DNA from: Cherax quadricarinatus | Lineage: Eukaryota > Arthropoda > Malacostraca > Decapoda > Parastacidae | Assembly: GCF_038502225.1 (NCBI RefSeq) | Contig: NW_027195535.1 | Location: 106,761 to 170,760, forward strand | DNA: 64,000 bases | Direction of reading: 5' to 3' | Notes under the pieces: generated by a model | Database searches by the model: none | What the model was told of the DNA's origin: nothing | What the model saw: the letters and a program-made list of their open reading frames with translations, nothing else | Translations under genes and position numbers: made by a program | Shown here: positions 51,291-62,317 of the stretch, in pieces | How the letters are laid out: each line of letters opens with the position of its first letter | Position numbering within the stretch: position 1 is the first letter of the stretch

Positions 51291-53559
51291 TATGTGCGGG
51301 TTATTTGTGTACCGAGTCTTCACATAATAAGGACATAGGCATTGTTTCATTGTAAATGAAATTGTGAATCAAAATTTTTAATGTTCTTGTGAATACTGTC
51401 GGCACTTCTTGGTATCAGCAGCTGCCGTTATGGGTGTTGATTATGTATTGGCTCTCCAACAGTCTGAGGTGAAAGTACACTCAGTATGGGATTATTATGA
51501 TGATCATAACAAAATTCTAAATTCACAAGGGTCGTTAAGTACGAGAAGTGAACAAGAATACTACAAATACACATATCCTCCCTGAGACAGGAGAGATGAC
51601 ACACACGGGGAAAGGGTTGAAGGTCACAGATACACAATACAAAGTACGTCCCTCAGACATTTACTGACCCCCTTTTGACCCCCAACCATTTATCAACCTC
51701 CTTTCGATAGTCTCATTGACTCTTAGGGGTCGATATTGACCACTTTGGGGGACCTTGGACTCCAAATTCTCAACATATACATTAGAATTAGTCTTCCCGA
51801 AATGCATTGCATATTAGTGGCCTTCTTTTGTACCTACCAATGTTTTATCACATGTAAATACATTATTTGTACCACAAAAAATAAAAACTGCAAATTTTAA
51901 TGGTGTGGAACAATGTATTCACTTTCCCCAACTTTAATTTATTCTTAATAAAACTGAATATTGCTACATTGGTAAGGTAAGAGTAAGTAGAAGCGAGTAA
52001 ATCCACAATAATGCATAGTGAGGCTAGATGGGAAACTCCACTGACTCAACTCATTACTCAAATTTACTGTGTTGAGGGATAAGAACGTCTTCCTTTCCCG
52101 CCCGTGATATGACACCGAGTCGCTATCATCAAGGAACCTTCCTTAAGGGGAAAATAGTTATAGAATAGGTAGATTATGTAAATGTTCACGAAAATTTAGT
52201 AAAGTTATATGGAGATGGAATAATCATTGTACTTAATTTTCCTAAGTAATAACTTGGTTGTTACAATAGATATGGAGACAATAAATACATAGACAATTCT
52301 AATAACTTAGTTACTACAACAGATTTGGAGGAAAGAAATTATAAGCAGCAAGAATAATCTGAGGATTCCTGTTATTTATAATTTTTGACATGAAGCCATG
52401 AATTCTTTTCTCTCTGTTACGAACACTTACGCACTGTCGTCTTGGCTTTAGATTACTGCAAACCAGAACTAAATCTGTCTCGCATTCAGAATGATTAAAT
52501 TCTACAATATTTAGTTCATAAGGTCATGGTTGTCTGTCTGTTTTAAATTGCATCTGCCACTTCTCCGACCACTACTACATTCTGTTCAGATCGTCCTGTA
52601 AGCTCTCTAATGAATACTTAACATCGATAACCCCTTCTTCCTCTTTCTCTCCTACACTAAAGTTCAGGATAAATCAGTCACATTACATGCGACGTCTGTG
52701 AGATGGATACCTAAGAGTACTGCAGGGCAGAAGACAGTAATAACAAATTTAAAATGTACATGCAAGCGGCACTCGCCAAGAACACACCAGAGATGAAGCA
52801 GCGTCTGCTCGTGAGCTTAAAAGGCTCAAATATAAGCGGGGGTCCACTGTATATGGAACTGCCCCCAAAAAAAAAAAAAAAAAAAAAACAGATCAGTTGC
52901 TTCAATACTATTGTTTAAAAAAACACCTAAATCAGTTATGATGCAAATGTTAACATAGAGTTGAGAATGTGCTGTATGACTTGTGGGTTTGACGCTTAGT
53001 TATGACTAATCATTATTCTTGACAACACTCAGTGACAGTTTCAATCATATTTATACTCATTTGCTTTGTAGTCACTTTTTCTATACGAAAAAAAAATTAT
53101 ATTTAAGTTACTGTTATATTCAGAGTTGCGCCATTAGAATTACTGTGCCTCATTATGTATCTTTAATCATCTTTATTAAATTCAGCAGTTTCCAAATTGT
53201 TAATTACAATTTTATATTAAATGAATAATCTTGTAATTTACATCGTAACTATTGTTAACTTCCTGTAGACTCTTGAGGTAAAAAAAAAAAAATCCACAAA
53301 TTATGGTCTTAATTTTATGCAGTCTTAGTTCTTGCCTAGGTTTGACCAAAATGCTGCATATTATGAGATTTTAAATTATTACACATTTGCCTACTTGGAG
53401 TCTACCTGGCTAAGTAATAAGCAACATGGAGACAACACAAATAGTCTTGCTATGACAGCACCCTACCAGGCGACCATCTAACTTAAACTGTAGTCTGTCG
53501 ACAAGTACGTAGCAAGTAAAATTGGCTCTGAGCAAGTATAATCTGTGATATTAGTTCAA
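51291..53559. other. Unassigned DNA, 2.3 kb
   Basis: No protein motif and no multi-copy repeat recognised, apart from a single Tigger-type terminus at 52837-52853, a small match to the short-element 5' end (minus) at 52127-52151, and A/T runs (52864-52887). Short ORFs look random. Confidence 0.4.
52837..52853 (-). repeat. Single Tigger/MITE terminus
   Basis: cgggggtccactgtata is the right-hand terminus seen in the MITE at 181-387; no partner end was found nearby. It may be half of a deleted element. Confidence 0.5.
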
Positions 53560-53841
53560 TGTCATCCCTGTCTCGGTAGAGGCATGCTTACACTAGAGTA
53601 ATAAAACTGCAACATTAACACCCATCCTTCAGAGTGCAGGCACTGTACTTCCCATCTCCATGACTCAAGTCCGGACAGCCGGTTTCCCTGAACCCCTTCA
53701 TAAATATTACCTTGCTCATACACCAACAGCACGTCAAGTCCTAAGAACCATTTGTCTCCATTCGCTCTTATCTAACACCTTTACCCCCTCCCTCCAACCT
53801 TTCCTAGGCCGACCCCTATCCCGCCTTCCCTCCGCTACAAA

Positions 53842-55216
53842 AAATATTTCTTTGCAAAGGTTGTGTGTGTTTACATTTCATAATTTGATTGGTACAAAGC
53901 CGCTATCATGCCGAGGCATTTCGGGCAGACTTAGCCTAATACTTATAAACTACTTAAGTCTACACAGGTAAAGAGTGGTAGAATACAAATATTCAATATT
54001 TTACTCTATTATTAATATGAAGTAGTACAATTTATGATGAAAACATACATTTTTAGGTTTGTAATAATGGTTTAATAGATAAGGGATAATAAAATATTTG
54101 GGATAGTGTGGGTATGATTATTAACGAGACATGAGATGATTTTTAAGTATAGTCCTAAATTGATTTGTGGGCAGGGGATCTCTTGCTGTTTCGGTCAATG
54201 AGTTCCAGATCTTCGGGCCCTTTATGTGCATTGCATTTTTGCATAGTGCAAGACCGACAGGAGGGATGTCATAAAATGTTTTGCGCCTTGAGTTATGCCT
54301 GTGTGTTCTGGTGTAGCTGTCTAGGAGAACTTTAAGCGGAGGGTTTATATTGGGGTTTAATGTTCCGTATATATAATAGGCACAATAATAAGTGTGTATA
54401 TTTTGTATATTAAGTAAGTTCAAGCTTTTGAAGAGTGGTAGGGTGTGTTGTCTGGCGCAGGTGTTTTTGATCATCCACACCACAGATTTTTGTTGGGTTA
54501 TTAAAGGTCTGTGGTGATTGGCCGTGGTAGATCCCCAAGCACAAATACCATAGGTGAGGTAAGGGTATATTAGAGAGTGACAAAGTAAGGAGCGCCATTT
54601 ACGGTACATAGTATCGTATCTTGGAAAGGATGCCTACTGTTTTGGAAACTTTCTTAGTTATATGCTGGATGTGGGTCTGAAATTTAAGATTACAGTCAAA
54701 GTGGAGACCTAGAAATTTGCCCTCAGTATCTTGTAATGGGGGAACCATTTATCAATATGTTCAGCTGGATATTTAATGCTCTGTTTCCAGAAAACACGAA
54801 GTAGGTTTTGTCTGTATTTTGAGAGTGAGTTTGTTGGTCGTCATCCAGTTTGATATTTCATGTAGCTCGTTGTTTATAGTGTCACTAAGTATACCCGGTT
54901 TGAGTGGGAGAAGACACAAGTGGTGTCATCTGTGAATAGAGCTGGTTTAAGGAGTCGAGATGCATTTAGGAGGTCATTGATGTAAATAAGAAAAAGGAGA
55001 AGACCTACGACACTTCCCTGTGGCACTCCAACAACTATAGACTGAGTAGTGGAGGTCACACCATTTGTGTATACTATACATACTGGTGTCTATCACTAAG
55101 ATAAGATTTTAGGTAATTGATGAAGTGTTCTCTGACCCCGTTTTAGGTGCAAAATATTGTGGTCTACTGTATCAAATGCTTTCTGTAGATCTATGGAGAG
55201 TTCCAGAAGATATTCA
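53842..55216 (-). mobile_element. L2/CR1-type LINE, 5'-truncated copy A
   Basis: The 3' end (plus-strand left side: 'gaggcatttcgggcagactt') matches 56225-56255 of the fuller copy B. Coding pieces: the C-terminal region (54609-54121) and the RT core GVPQGSVVGLLLFLIYINDL with FTDDTTCVFSHSN (55059-54874). It ends within the RT at the insertion border. Confidence 0.8.
54121..54609 (-). pseudogene. L2-type LINE ORF2 C-terminus (copy A)
   Basis: 162 codons: LCHSLIYPYLTYGICAWGST, then ITQQKSVVWMIKN and CAYYIYGTLNPNINPPLKVL, then KGPKIWNSLTETARDPLP and FRTILKNHLMSR. This is the region after the thumb, ending the protein, as in CR1/L2-type LINEs. It shows what the end of copy B's ORF2 should be, which there is reached only after a frameshift. 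RT parts upstream are in other frames. Confidence 0.8.
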
Positions 55217-55530
55217 CCTTTTTTTCAAACCTCAATAACCCTTCCTCAGCCCTTTGGATAATAGTTTTGGTAATCCCATGTCCTAATCTCCAAACTAAGG
55301 ATTCTCTGCATAATATTCACGCCACACATTGCCCTCGGACATGACATCTCCACTGCCTCCAGCCTCCTTGTTGCAACATTCACCACCCATGCTTCACACC
55401 CACATAAGAGCGTTGGTACAACTATACCTTCATATATTCCCCTCTCTGCTTCCATGGATAAAGTTCTTTGTCTTCACAGACTCCTCAGTGCGCCATTCAC
55501 CTTTTTCCACTCACCTTTTCAATATTGTCT

Positions 55531-56101
55531 CACCTAGACAGAAGGAATGACATCTCCATAGAATTACTCTGCTAACCCTACCTAAGCAACTAAGTATACG
55601 TATATGCTAGGAGCAATAACAGTATATGATCAATCAGCAGAGTATTATATGAATAAATGAGGCTATTATTAAAATCAAAACCAAACTCGAATAAGTGAGG
55701 ATAACTGAGGAAGGGGTTTGACAGCGAAAACTTGTTTTAGGATAGGCTGCTTATCCACAAACTTGGCTCAGAGGCAGCAACTCAGCTGAGTCAGTCTAGA
55801 ATCTGAGTAGACAAACCCAGGAAGTTCAGAAGGCTATCAAGCTGACTTTAACAGCGGTACTCGTCATAATGAAGACCAACACGCCTCCCATACTCAAAAG
55901 TGTCGGGGCTAGAAAGAGAGGGTAGATATTAGGGAAAGTCTTCAACTTAGTGAAGACTCCATTCCCATCAGTTGCTGCTGCTGACGAACTACTCTACTGA
56001 GCAACTGCTGGCTGTGTGAACGTCCAGCCACGAGCAAAGTGACGTCACTATATTTCACCTTCGGCTATACTGGTCGTTTAACAAGTCTAAACAGTTAACT
56101 G
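55531..56101. other. Unassigned 570 bp, possibly an LTR
   Basis: Single-copy in the window and without ORFs. It contains tgtctcacctagac near 55531 and ends cgtttaaca near 56091, i.e. TGT...ACA, but I find no flanking duplication, so an LTR origin is only a suspicion. Confidence 0.3.
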
Positions 56102-56891
56102 ATACATCAATCAATCAAAGTTTATTCTCTATAAGGATTGCAATGCTGAGTTTACAGAAATTTGGTTATTGTGTGGTTTACATGTAGTAAAATTGTGATT
56201 ACAGAGTGTACCACTAGAACGCTTAGCATGGCTAGGCATTTCGGGCATACTTAGTTTTATTCTTAATTGTAAAATATTACAAATTATGAGGTAAGTTGGT
56301 ATTATGGCTAAGTGACTAAATACTAGTTTGTGAGTTTAGCAATGTGAATGCTTTTGTTTTGGCACAGTACATAGTTTCAGTATTGGAGTATCACAGGATT
56401 CATTATTTTAAGATTGAGATTAATATTTCTGTTTATGGTCAAATGAGTGAGTGTAAGTGTGAACCACCAGGTGGTATTCGTGTAGTTAGTTGACGGGGTG
56501 TATCAGGGAGATAAGATGTTTTCTAATGGTAGTTTTGAAGGTGATGAATGTGTCTGCAGTTCTAGAGTTCTCAGGTAGAGTATTCCAGATTTTAGGGCCT
56601 TTGACATACATTGAATTTTTGTAAAGGTTTACTCGGACACGGGGAATGTCGTAGAGATGTTTGTGTCTGGTGTTATGCCTGTGGGTTCTGTCACAACTAT
56701 CAAGAAAGCGTTTTAGGTCAAGGTTGATATTAGAGTTTAAGGCCCTGTAGATGTAGATTGCACAGTAGTAAGTGTGGATGTACTGAACTGGGAATAAGTT
56801 TAGGTCTATGAAGAGTGGGGGGGGGTGTGTTGCCAGGGATGGGATTTAGTGATTATTCTTACTGCAGCTTTTTGTTGGGTTATTATTGGCT

Positions 56892-58481
56892 TTAGGTGTG
56901 TTGCTGCAGTTGATCCCCAAGCACAAATAGCATAGGTGAGGTATGGATAAATGAGTGGTATAGTGTGAGAAGGGCATTTTGCGGCACGTAGTATCGTATC
57001 TTGGAGAGGATCCCAACCGTTTTGGATACTTTTTTGGTTATATGCTGGATATGGGTGCTGAAATTCAGGTTGTTGTCAAGGTATAAGCCTAGGAATTTTC
57101 CCCCATTATTTCTGGTAATTAGAGTGTTGTCAATCTTAATGTTAATTTGTGCATCTCCTGCTCTGCTACCAAACATAATATAGTAGGTTTTGTCAGTGTT
57201 AAGCGTAAGTTTATTGGCTGTCATCCAAGTCGATATTTTAATCAGCTCCTCATTCACAATGGTGTTGAGGGTGGCAAGATTAGGGTGAGAGATGACATAA
57301 GTCGTGTCATCAGAAAAGAGAATGGGTTTCAGGTGTTGGGATACGTTTGGAAGGTCATTGATGTATATGAGGAAGAGCAGGGGACCAAGGACACTTCCCT
57401 GCGGAACTCCAGTATCAAGTGGCCGTGTTGCTGATGCTGTGTCTTTAATGGTGACGTACTGATACATATTAGTAATGTAAGATTTGAAATAAGCAAGCGC
57501 ATGGCCTCTTATACCGTAATGATCAAGTTTGTGGTTTAGGATGTTGTGGTCTACTGTGTCAAAAGCTTTTCTTAGGTCAATAAAAATTCCTAGTGGATAT
57601 TCCTTATTTTCCAATGCTGTGTAAAGCAGATCTAGCATTTTTATGATTGCATCATTAGTGCTTTTATTTTTCCTGAATCCAAATTGGCAGGGGTTGAGTA
57701 TGTTTTGAGCCATTATAAATGAATACAGTCTCCTGTGCACGAGTTTCTCAAAGATTTTGGATAGCAATGGTAAGTTAGATATTGGCCTATAGTTGTTTAA
57801 GTCTGTAGGGTCACCACCTTTATGTATTGGTGTAACCCTTGCCATCTTGAGTAGTTTCGGGAAGGTGCTAGTCTCTAGTGACTTGTTAAAAAGTAATGAA
57901 ATAGCATGCGAAAGGACATGGGCCGCTCGCTTGTACAGTAATGGTGGGACATGAGACAGATTCCCCGAGTTATTTTTAAGTGACTTTATAATCTCAATGA
58001 CTTCCGTGGGCTCAGTTGGTGCAAGATAGAAGGAATTAGGGAAATTCCCCTCTAGGTAGTCCCCGGCATGGGCATTGGTATGTGGGATTTTACTGGTGAG
58101 ATTAGATCCTATGTTTGAGAAGAAGTCGTTTATCTTGTTAGCTGTGTCAGTGGGGTGTAGTGGTGTTTCATTAGATTTAGTTAGGACAATATTCTTGGTT
58201 TTTCTCAGTTTGTGGGTCCCTAGAATCTGAGAGAGTGTTTTCCAGGTCTCTTTTATATCTCCTCTAGTGTCTGTGAATCTACTGGAGTAGTATAGTTGTT
58301 TGGCTTTCTTTATTACTTTGGTGAGAGCTGATGAATAGTGTTTAAGAGTATCTTTGTGTATTAAGCCCTGTCTATATTGCTTTTCATATTGGTGTTTCTT
58401 GTCAATGGATTTCAGAATGGTGCTGGTTAGCCATGGGCAACCAAGCCGTTTGTTTGTGATCTGTTTTTTTTTATAGGACAA
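56892..58481 (-). CDS. L2/CR1-type reverse transcriptase (copy B)
   Basis: 529 open codons. Motifs: LNNYRPISNLPLLSKIFEKL, FQFG-type NPCQFGFRKNKSTNDAI, GIFIDLRKAFDTVDHNILNH (first catalytic Asp), GVPQGSVLGPLLFLIYINDL, and KPILFSDDTTYVIS (catalytic Asp pair, with FSDD in place of the common FADD), then GGKFLGLYLDNNLNFSTHIQ. It would copy the LINE RNA at the nicked target. The frame enters from EN through an A-run frameshift. It leaves the normal protein near 56960, so its last 20 or so residues (to LGDQLQQHT) are out of frame; the true C-terminus lies in another frame downstream, as copy A shows. An active polymerase core is plausible. Confidence 0.88.
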   Translation of the reverse strand: MSYKKKQITNKRLGCPWLTSTILKSIDKKHQYEKQYRQGLIHKDTLKHYSSALTKVIKKAKQLYYSSRFTDTRGDIKETWKTLSQILGTHKLRKTKNIVLTKSNETPLHPTDTANKINDFFSNIGSNLTSKIPHTNAHAGDYLEGNFPNSFYLAPTEPTEVIEIIKSLKNNSGNLSHVPPLLYKRAAHVLSHAISLLFNKSLETSTFPKLLKMARVTPIHKGGDPTDLNNYRPISNLPLLSKIFEKLVHRRLYSFIMAQNILNPCQFGFRKNKSTNDAIIKMLDLLYTALENKEYPLGIFIDLRKAFDTVDHNILNHKLDHYGIRGHALAYFKSYITNMYQYVTIKDTASATRPLDTGVPQGSVLGPLLFLIYINDLPNVSQHLKPILFSDDTTYVISHPNLATLNTIVNEELIKISTWMTANKLTLNTDKTYYIMFGSRAGDAQINIKIDNTLITRNNGGKFLGLYLDNNLNFSTHIQHITKKVSKTVGILSKIRYYVPQNALLTLYHSFIHTSPMLFVLGDQLQQHT

Positions 58482-59440
58482 TGTTTGTTGTATAGTCTAA
58501 GTAATTTGTTAAGAAAAATGTCTGTCCAGTCATCAATACCATTGGCCTTGGAGAATTCTGTAGGCCAATCAACAGTCTCTAGGTCAGCTGTGAACTTCCT
58601 TACTGAGGCCTCGTCATGGAGTCTAAATGAGACTTTGTTGTATTCAAGTGGTGGTTTACTAATGTTTGTCAGGAGGAAGGTAGGGTAGTGGTCTGTAGTG
58701 CTATCTGTGATTATCCCTGATTTAAGGGGGGCTAGTATATTGGTCCATATGTGGTCTATTATGGTTGCACTTGTCTCAGTGAGCCTGGTTGGTTTAGTTA
58801 TTGTTGGTATGAGAAGTGTGTTGTTCATATTGTTGATGAAATCAGTTACAGGCTGATCATCTAGTAAGCCAAGGTTGATGTTGAAGTCTCCAGCTAAGAG
58901 AAGGTGGTGCTTATTCATTTGTCTGTTTGTTATTAGTGACTTTAATTTCTCACTGAAATTTGGGATGTTTGTGTGAGGTATCCGGTAAATGGCACCGATT
59001 GTTATAGGCGTCTTAAGGTTTTTTACAGTAAAATTAGCAAAAATGTATTCCCCATATTCATCACTAAAGCAAGTGGTGCTAAGACAAGATAATTGGTTAG
59101 AGTAATAGATTGCAATACCACCCCCAACTTGGTTTGGTCTGCAGTTGTGAATTGCTGTGTATCCTGGTAGAGGGTAGATATCTATTGTGTCCTGCTTAAG
59201 CCAGGTCTCAGTAAGAATAATGCAGGAAAAGGGTGTCTTTAGTGATTCAAGGAGTGCTAGGAGGTCATCATAGTGTTTGCTTAAGGACCTGATGTTGTAG
59301 TTAAGTACTGATAGACTTTTAGCATTGTTTAGGATAGTGGTGGCTTGTGATGCTGTGTAATAAAGGCAGTTACTTTCCAATAGGTTTTGATTGGGTGTCA
59401 GATTATGGAGGTTTAGATCAGGGTCAATGTGATCAATCAT
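58427..59440 (-). CDS. L2/CR1-type LINE endonuclease domain (copy B)
   Basis: 337 codons. APE-type motifs in order: VLNYNIRSLSKHYDDLLALL (catalytic Asn), IILTETWLKQDTIDIYPLPG (catalytic Glu in TETW), NQVGGGIAIYYSN, GAIYRIPHTNIPNF, HHLLLAGDFNINLGLLDDQP (GDFN), TSATIIDHIWTNIL and DSTTDHYPTFLLTN (DH motif). All are intact. The C-terminal end reaches KHCPIKKNR and then leaves the frame at an A run, overlapping the RT frame by 55 bp; in a healthy element EN and RT are one polyprotein. The endonuclease makes the first-strand nick for target-primed reverse transcription. The start at 59440 is the first in-frame initiator and reads MIDHIDPDLN. Confidence 0.88.
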   Translation of the reverse strand: MIDHIDPDLNLHNLTPNQNLLESNCLYYTASQATTILNNAKSLSVLNYNIRSLSKHYDDLLALLESLKTPFSCIILTETWLKQDTIDIYPLPGYTAIHNCRPNQVGGGIAIYYSNQLSCLSTTCFSDEYGEYIFANFTVKNLKTPITIGAIYRIPHTNIPNFSEKLKSLITNRQMNKHHLLLAGDFNINLGLLDDQPVTDFINNMNNTLLIPTITKPTRLTETSATIIDHIWTNILAPLKSGIITDSTTDHYPTFLLTNISKPPLEYNKVSFRLHDEASVRKFTADLETVDWPTEFSKANGIDDWTDIFLNKLLRLYNKHCPIKKNRSQTNGLVAHG

Positions 59441-59599
59441 CTTCTAGGTTTAAATTATGGTTATTTATATCCTGAGTTTTGTGTTGAGTTCTAGTACTGA
59501 TATCTGTAGTGGTAGGAAGTTTGGACAAGTATATAGCTAGAGTATTTTGGTCATGTAGGGTACAGTCACTACTACACATAATGAAGTTGATGTTGTCTA

Positions 59600-60210
59600 T
59601 GTGTTGTGCTAGAATGAACTAAAGTACAACTAGGTATAAACTAGTAATATAAAAATACAAATTAAAAATAGAACAAGACTCTCACTTGTAATTGCACTAA
59701 GGTCTAATAATGACTTTTGTGGAGTCTATGTTTTGAGCTAGAATGAGCTAAAGTACAATAGGTTTAATCTAATAATATAAAAATACAAATTAAAAATAGC
59801 ACTAGTCTCTCACTAGTAATTGCACTATGGTCTAATATAGTGAATTTGGTATTGACTATGTATTGAGTTAGAATGAGCTATGGTACAACTGAATTTAATC
59901 TAATAATATAAAAATACAAATTAAAAATAGCACCAGTCTCTCACTAGTAATTGCACTATGGTCTAATATAGTGAATTTGGTATTGACTATGTACTGAGCT
60001 AGAAAGAGCTATGGTACAACTAGGTTTAGTCTAATAATATAAAAATACAAATTACAAATAGCACCAGTCTCTCACTAGTAATTGCACTATGGTCTAGTAT
60101 AGTGAATTTGGTATTGACTATGTATTGAGCTAGAATGAGCTAGAGTAAAACTGTGATTAATCTAATAATATAATAAAGGAACAAGAATTTCAATTGTAAT
60201 TGCACTAAGG
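59600..60210. repeat. 131-bp tandem array between ORF1 and ORF2
   Basis: The marker taatataaaaatacaaatta recurs at 59645, 59773, 59904 and 60035 (one base changed), and in diverged form at 60166: spacings 128, 131, 131 and 131. Each unit also carries 'tctcac(t)agtaattgcacta' and 'gagctagaatgagcta'. Internal units are nearly identical, the outer ones diverged. It lies in the spacer of the L2-type LINE. Confidence 0.9.
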
Positions 60211-60768
60211 TCTTATATAAGTTGTTTACAAGAATTAGAGTATAATTAGATTTAAATTGACAGGATAAAATACACAAATTAAGGTAGCAAAATAATAATA
60301 AAAAAAATGATAAAAATAAAAATGGCAATGACTTGGTTATATGCTAGTAAGATGGTAGACAGGATAATATAAAAGTTGTAGTTGAAAATACTAGTTTAAA
60401 AAAGTATAGAATAAAATGGTCAATAAAAGAAGTTTACAATAAGTTTGATCAATATAGTTTAAAGTAAAATTGGGCAATAATAGGGATTTAGAATAAAATT
60501 GGGCAATTGAGTATTTTTTTAAAGTGAGGTAGAATTATTGAAGACAAGTTATGGTTAGTTTATAATAAAATAAGATGGAACAGTGATGTGGTAAGTTGTA
60601 AAAAAGGAGATAGATTCTGTAGATATTAAACACAATTAAGACTATGAGGTAGAATGGTCGTTGAATACAACAATGACAATTAAAAGTAGTTGGGGTATTA
60701 GAATTTTAGGGGGGCACAAATTTATGACAATATAACACTAACGGTGGACTATGGGTATTATCTGCACT
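60211..60768 (-). other. AT-rich spacer between tandem array and ORF1
   Basis: Non-coding, A-rich on the plus strand, with stop codons in all frames. No motif recognised. It belongs to the L2-type LINE by position. Confidence 0.5.
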
Positions 60769-61575
60769 TTACTCTGATTCTGTTAGTCCAGCCTCACTTA
60801 GGAATGTTTTAAGGTCATGTTCTGTGGAGATGAAGTATCTCTTCCCAGTGGGCTGTTTCCTAACTGCTATTTTTCCATCCCTCACAAAGCACTGGTGGAT
60901 TTTTGGGGCATAGCGCAATTTTCTTAGCCGATAAAGAAGGTTTTGTCTCGTTTTGGTAAGGCACTCATTGACGTAAACATCAGTTTTCATAGAAATAGAT
61001 GTTTTTAGTAGGTTGTTTCTTTGTAGGCTAGTTTGGAATTTTAACAGCACTGTTTTTTTACCTGCTTGGTAGCCCATCAGTTTGCAATCTTTTAGGTCAT
61101 CACTACGTATGTTAAGGCGAAGGTGGTCCTTGATAAGCTGTAGGGTGGTCTCCATGCAGGTCTCTTGGGTGACTGTGGCTGGGAGATGTTTGCTGTTAAC
61201 TACAACAGCGTCAGATAGCTGCTGTTGGTCATTATGGTCTTGGAAGTTGGTTATGACATTGGCAAGTTGTTGGTCCACTCTTGATCTTTCCTCTGTAATG
61301 TTGGTAGTAAGTAGGGTGACTTGGTCTTTTAGAGTGTTGATGGTGTCTAGGGACCGGGTGTGGGTGTTGCTTTGTTGTTCTAGAGTGTCTAGTTTATGTT
61401 CTAGAGCAGTGATCTTGTTGAGGTAATCTGCATTGCTAGCCTTTAGTTCCTGCATTTCTTGAGTTAGTTAGGTGATCATTTGGTTCTGAATCATAAGGAG
61501 TTTAGCTATTTCTGGGTCGGTGATCTTGACATCAAATACTGGGAAGGAGTTATCTTGGACTGTAGCGGCGGCCAT
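60769..61575 (-). pseudogene. L2/CR1-type LINE ORF1, coiled-coil RNA-binding protein, one stop
   Basis: ATG at 61575 (MAAATVQDNSFPVFDVKITD). An in-frame TAA (61468-61470) follows 35 codons later, then the frame is open to 60769. The middle is a leucine-zipper-like coiled coil (LNKITALEHKLDTLEQQSNT, INTLKDQVTLLTTNITEERS). The C-terminal half (LQLIKDHLRLNIRSDDLKDC, VLLKFQTSLQRNNLLKTSIS, VYVNECLTKTRQNLLYRLRK) has an RRM/CTD-like layout as in L1- and CR1-type ORF1 proteins that coat element RNA. The later start at 61455 (MQELKASN) could give a 228-residue protein lacking only the N-terminus. Confidence 0.75.
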
Positions 61576-61709
61576 GTTTGTTGTTGTCTGTAGCTCCAAC
61601 CTAATTACGTACATCGTTATAATGGGCTGATGTATGTAACAGCACCCTCTCCTTCCCTCTACCATTGCTACTTCTGTTAGCACGGTAAATAAGAGCTAGC
61701 ATTAGTAAG

Positions 61710-61860
61710 TTTATTCCGGTATACACAAATATGTACAGTTACATAGCTTATCATACATAGCATGTGTGTAGAGAACCTAGGATAACCTAAAAAAGTGACT
61801 TATTTCCATTGGGGTCCTTTCAACCAGACTCCCATACCCCACATTCCTAGGCATGTGGTG
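61710..61860 (-). mobile_element. LINE/SINE 3' fragment
   Basis: The minus strand ends '...tgtgtataccggaataaact'. On the plus strand 'gagaacctaggataacctaa' and 'cttatttccattggggtcct' match 3565-3625 and 51135-51195. It abuts the 5' end of the L2-type LINE. Confidence 0.55.
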
Positions 61861-61899
61861 ACTTAAAACGGAGGGGCTGTAGCTATAGCACTGACAGTA

Positions 61900-62188
61900 A
61901 GGATGCGTGAAGAACTAGCACATCACCCAACAGTTATTACCTTTGTACCTAGTTCAGCTATCAAAACTTTGGAGGCCCAGTCCCTGAACCCATTAAGTAC
62001 CTCTGTAATCTGTAAATACCTTTATAACCTGTCATGATTGTGACCAAATCTATCTACAGTTCATTACCTTAGTAACTTGCTCAGCTATCAAAACTTTGGG
62101 GCCCAGTCCCTGGACCCATTATGTACCTCTGTAATCTTTTGACTAACACCCACAGGATGGGTCTGGGATGCATAATAAACATATTAAA
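61900..62188 (+). mobile_element. 3' end related to the second RNase H-type LINE
   Basis: 'aaaactttggaggcccagtc' recurs internally (61965 and 62088), i.e. about 120 bp is duplicated in tandem, and it ends 'ggatgggtctgggatgcata' 'ataaac', close to the end of the LINE at 48320-48355 ('ggatatggggtgcacaataa'). Confidence 0.55.
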
Positions 62189-62317
62189 TCAACACCCAAC
62201 AGTATCCGTATTATCTCGCTGTGCCGCTTCATCGTACCCACACTCACTGGGAACATAGGTTAAGTCCTCAACGTCACCATAACTGTTAGAAAGAAACCAA
62301 AATTTAAATTTCATTAT

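Larger units (their letters stand above)
53560..55530 (-). mobile_element. RTE-like LINE 3' part split by an L2-type insertion
   Basis: The left arm 53560-53841 matches 62440-62710 ('gagtgcaggcactgtacttc', 'ccggtttccctgaa', 'ctttcctaggccgaccccta'). The right arm 55217-55530 resumes with 'ataacccttcctcagccctt', corresponding to about 62785 on. Between lies a 5'-truncated L2-type LINE. About 70 bp of the RTE are missing at the junction. Confidence 0.75.
56102..61700 (-). mobile_element. L2/CR1-type LINE, near full length (copy B)
   Basis: On the minus strand: 5' end near 61700, ORF1 (61575-60769), a 1.3-kb spacer with a 131-bp tandem array, EN (59440-58427), RT (58481-56892), C-terminal region (about 56890-56510), a 3'UTR and a tail 'aaactttgattgattgat'. 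About 5.6 kb. Breaks: one stop in ORF1 (61468-61470), a frameshift at an A run between EN and RT (about 58462-58470), and a frameshift near 56960. The clade is by RT motifs; L2, CR1 or a relative. Confidence 0.85.

Noticed and set aside
53019..53228. A short Phe/Ile/Tyr-rich ORF
   Set aside because: Expected by chance in AT-rich DNA; no motif, no splice context, no second copy.
59600..60210. CRISPR-like or satellite array
   Set aside because: The units are 131 bp, contiguous without unique spacers, and confined to the spacer of one LINE in a eukaryotic genome.
61082..61426. A 114-codon plus-strand ORF rich in Ser, Trp and Val
   Set aside because: It is antisense to the coiled-coil ORF1 of the L2-type LINE, whose codon pattern and motifs are clearly on the minus strand.
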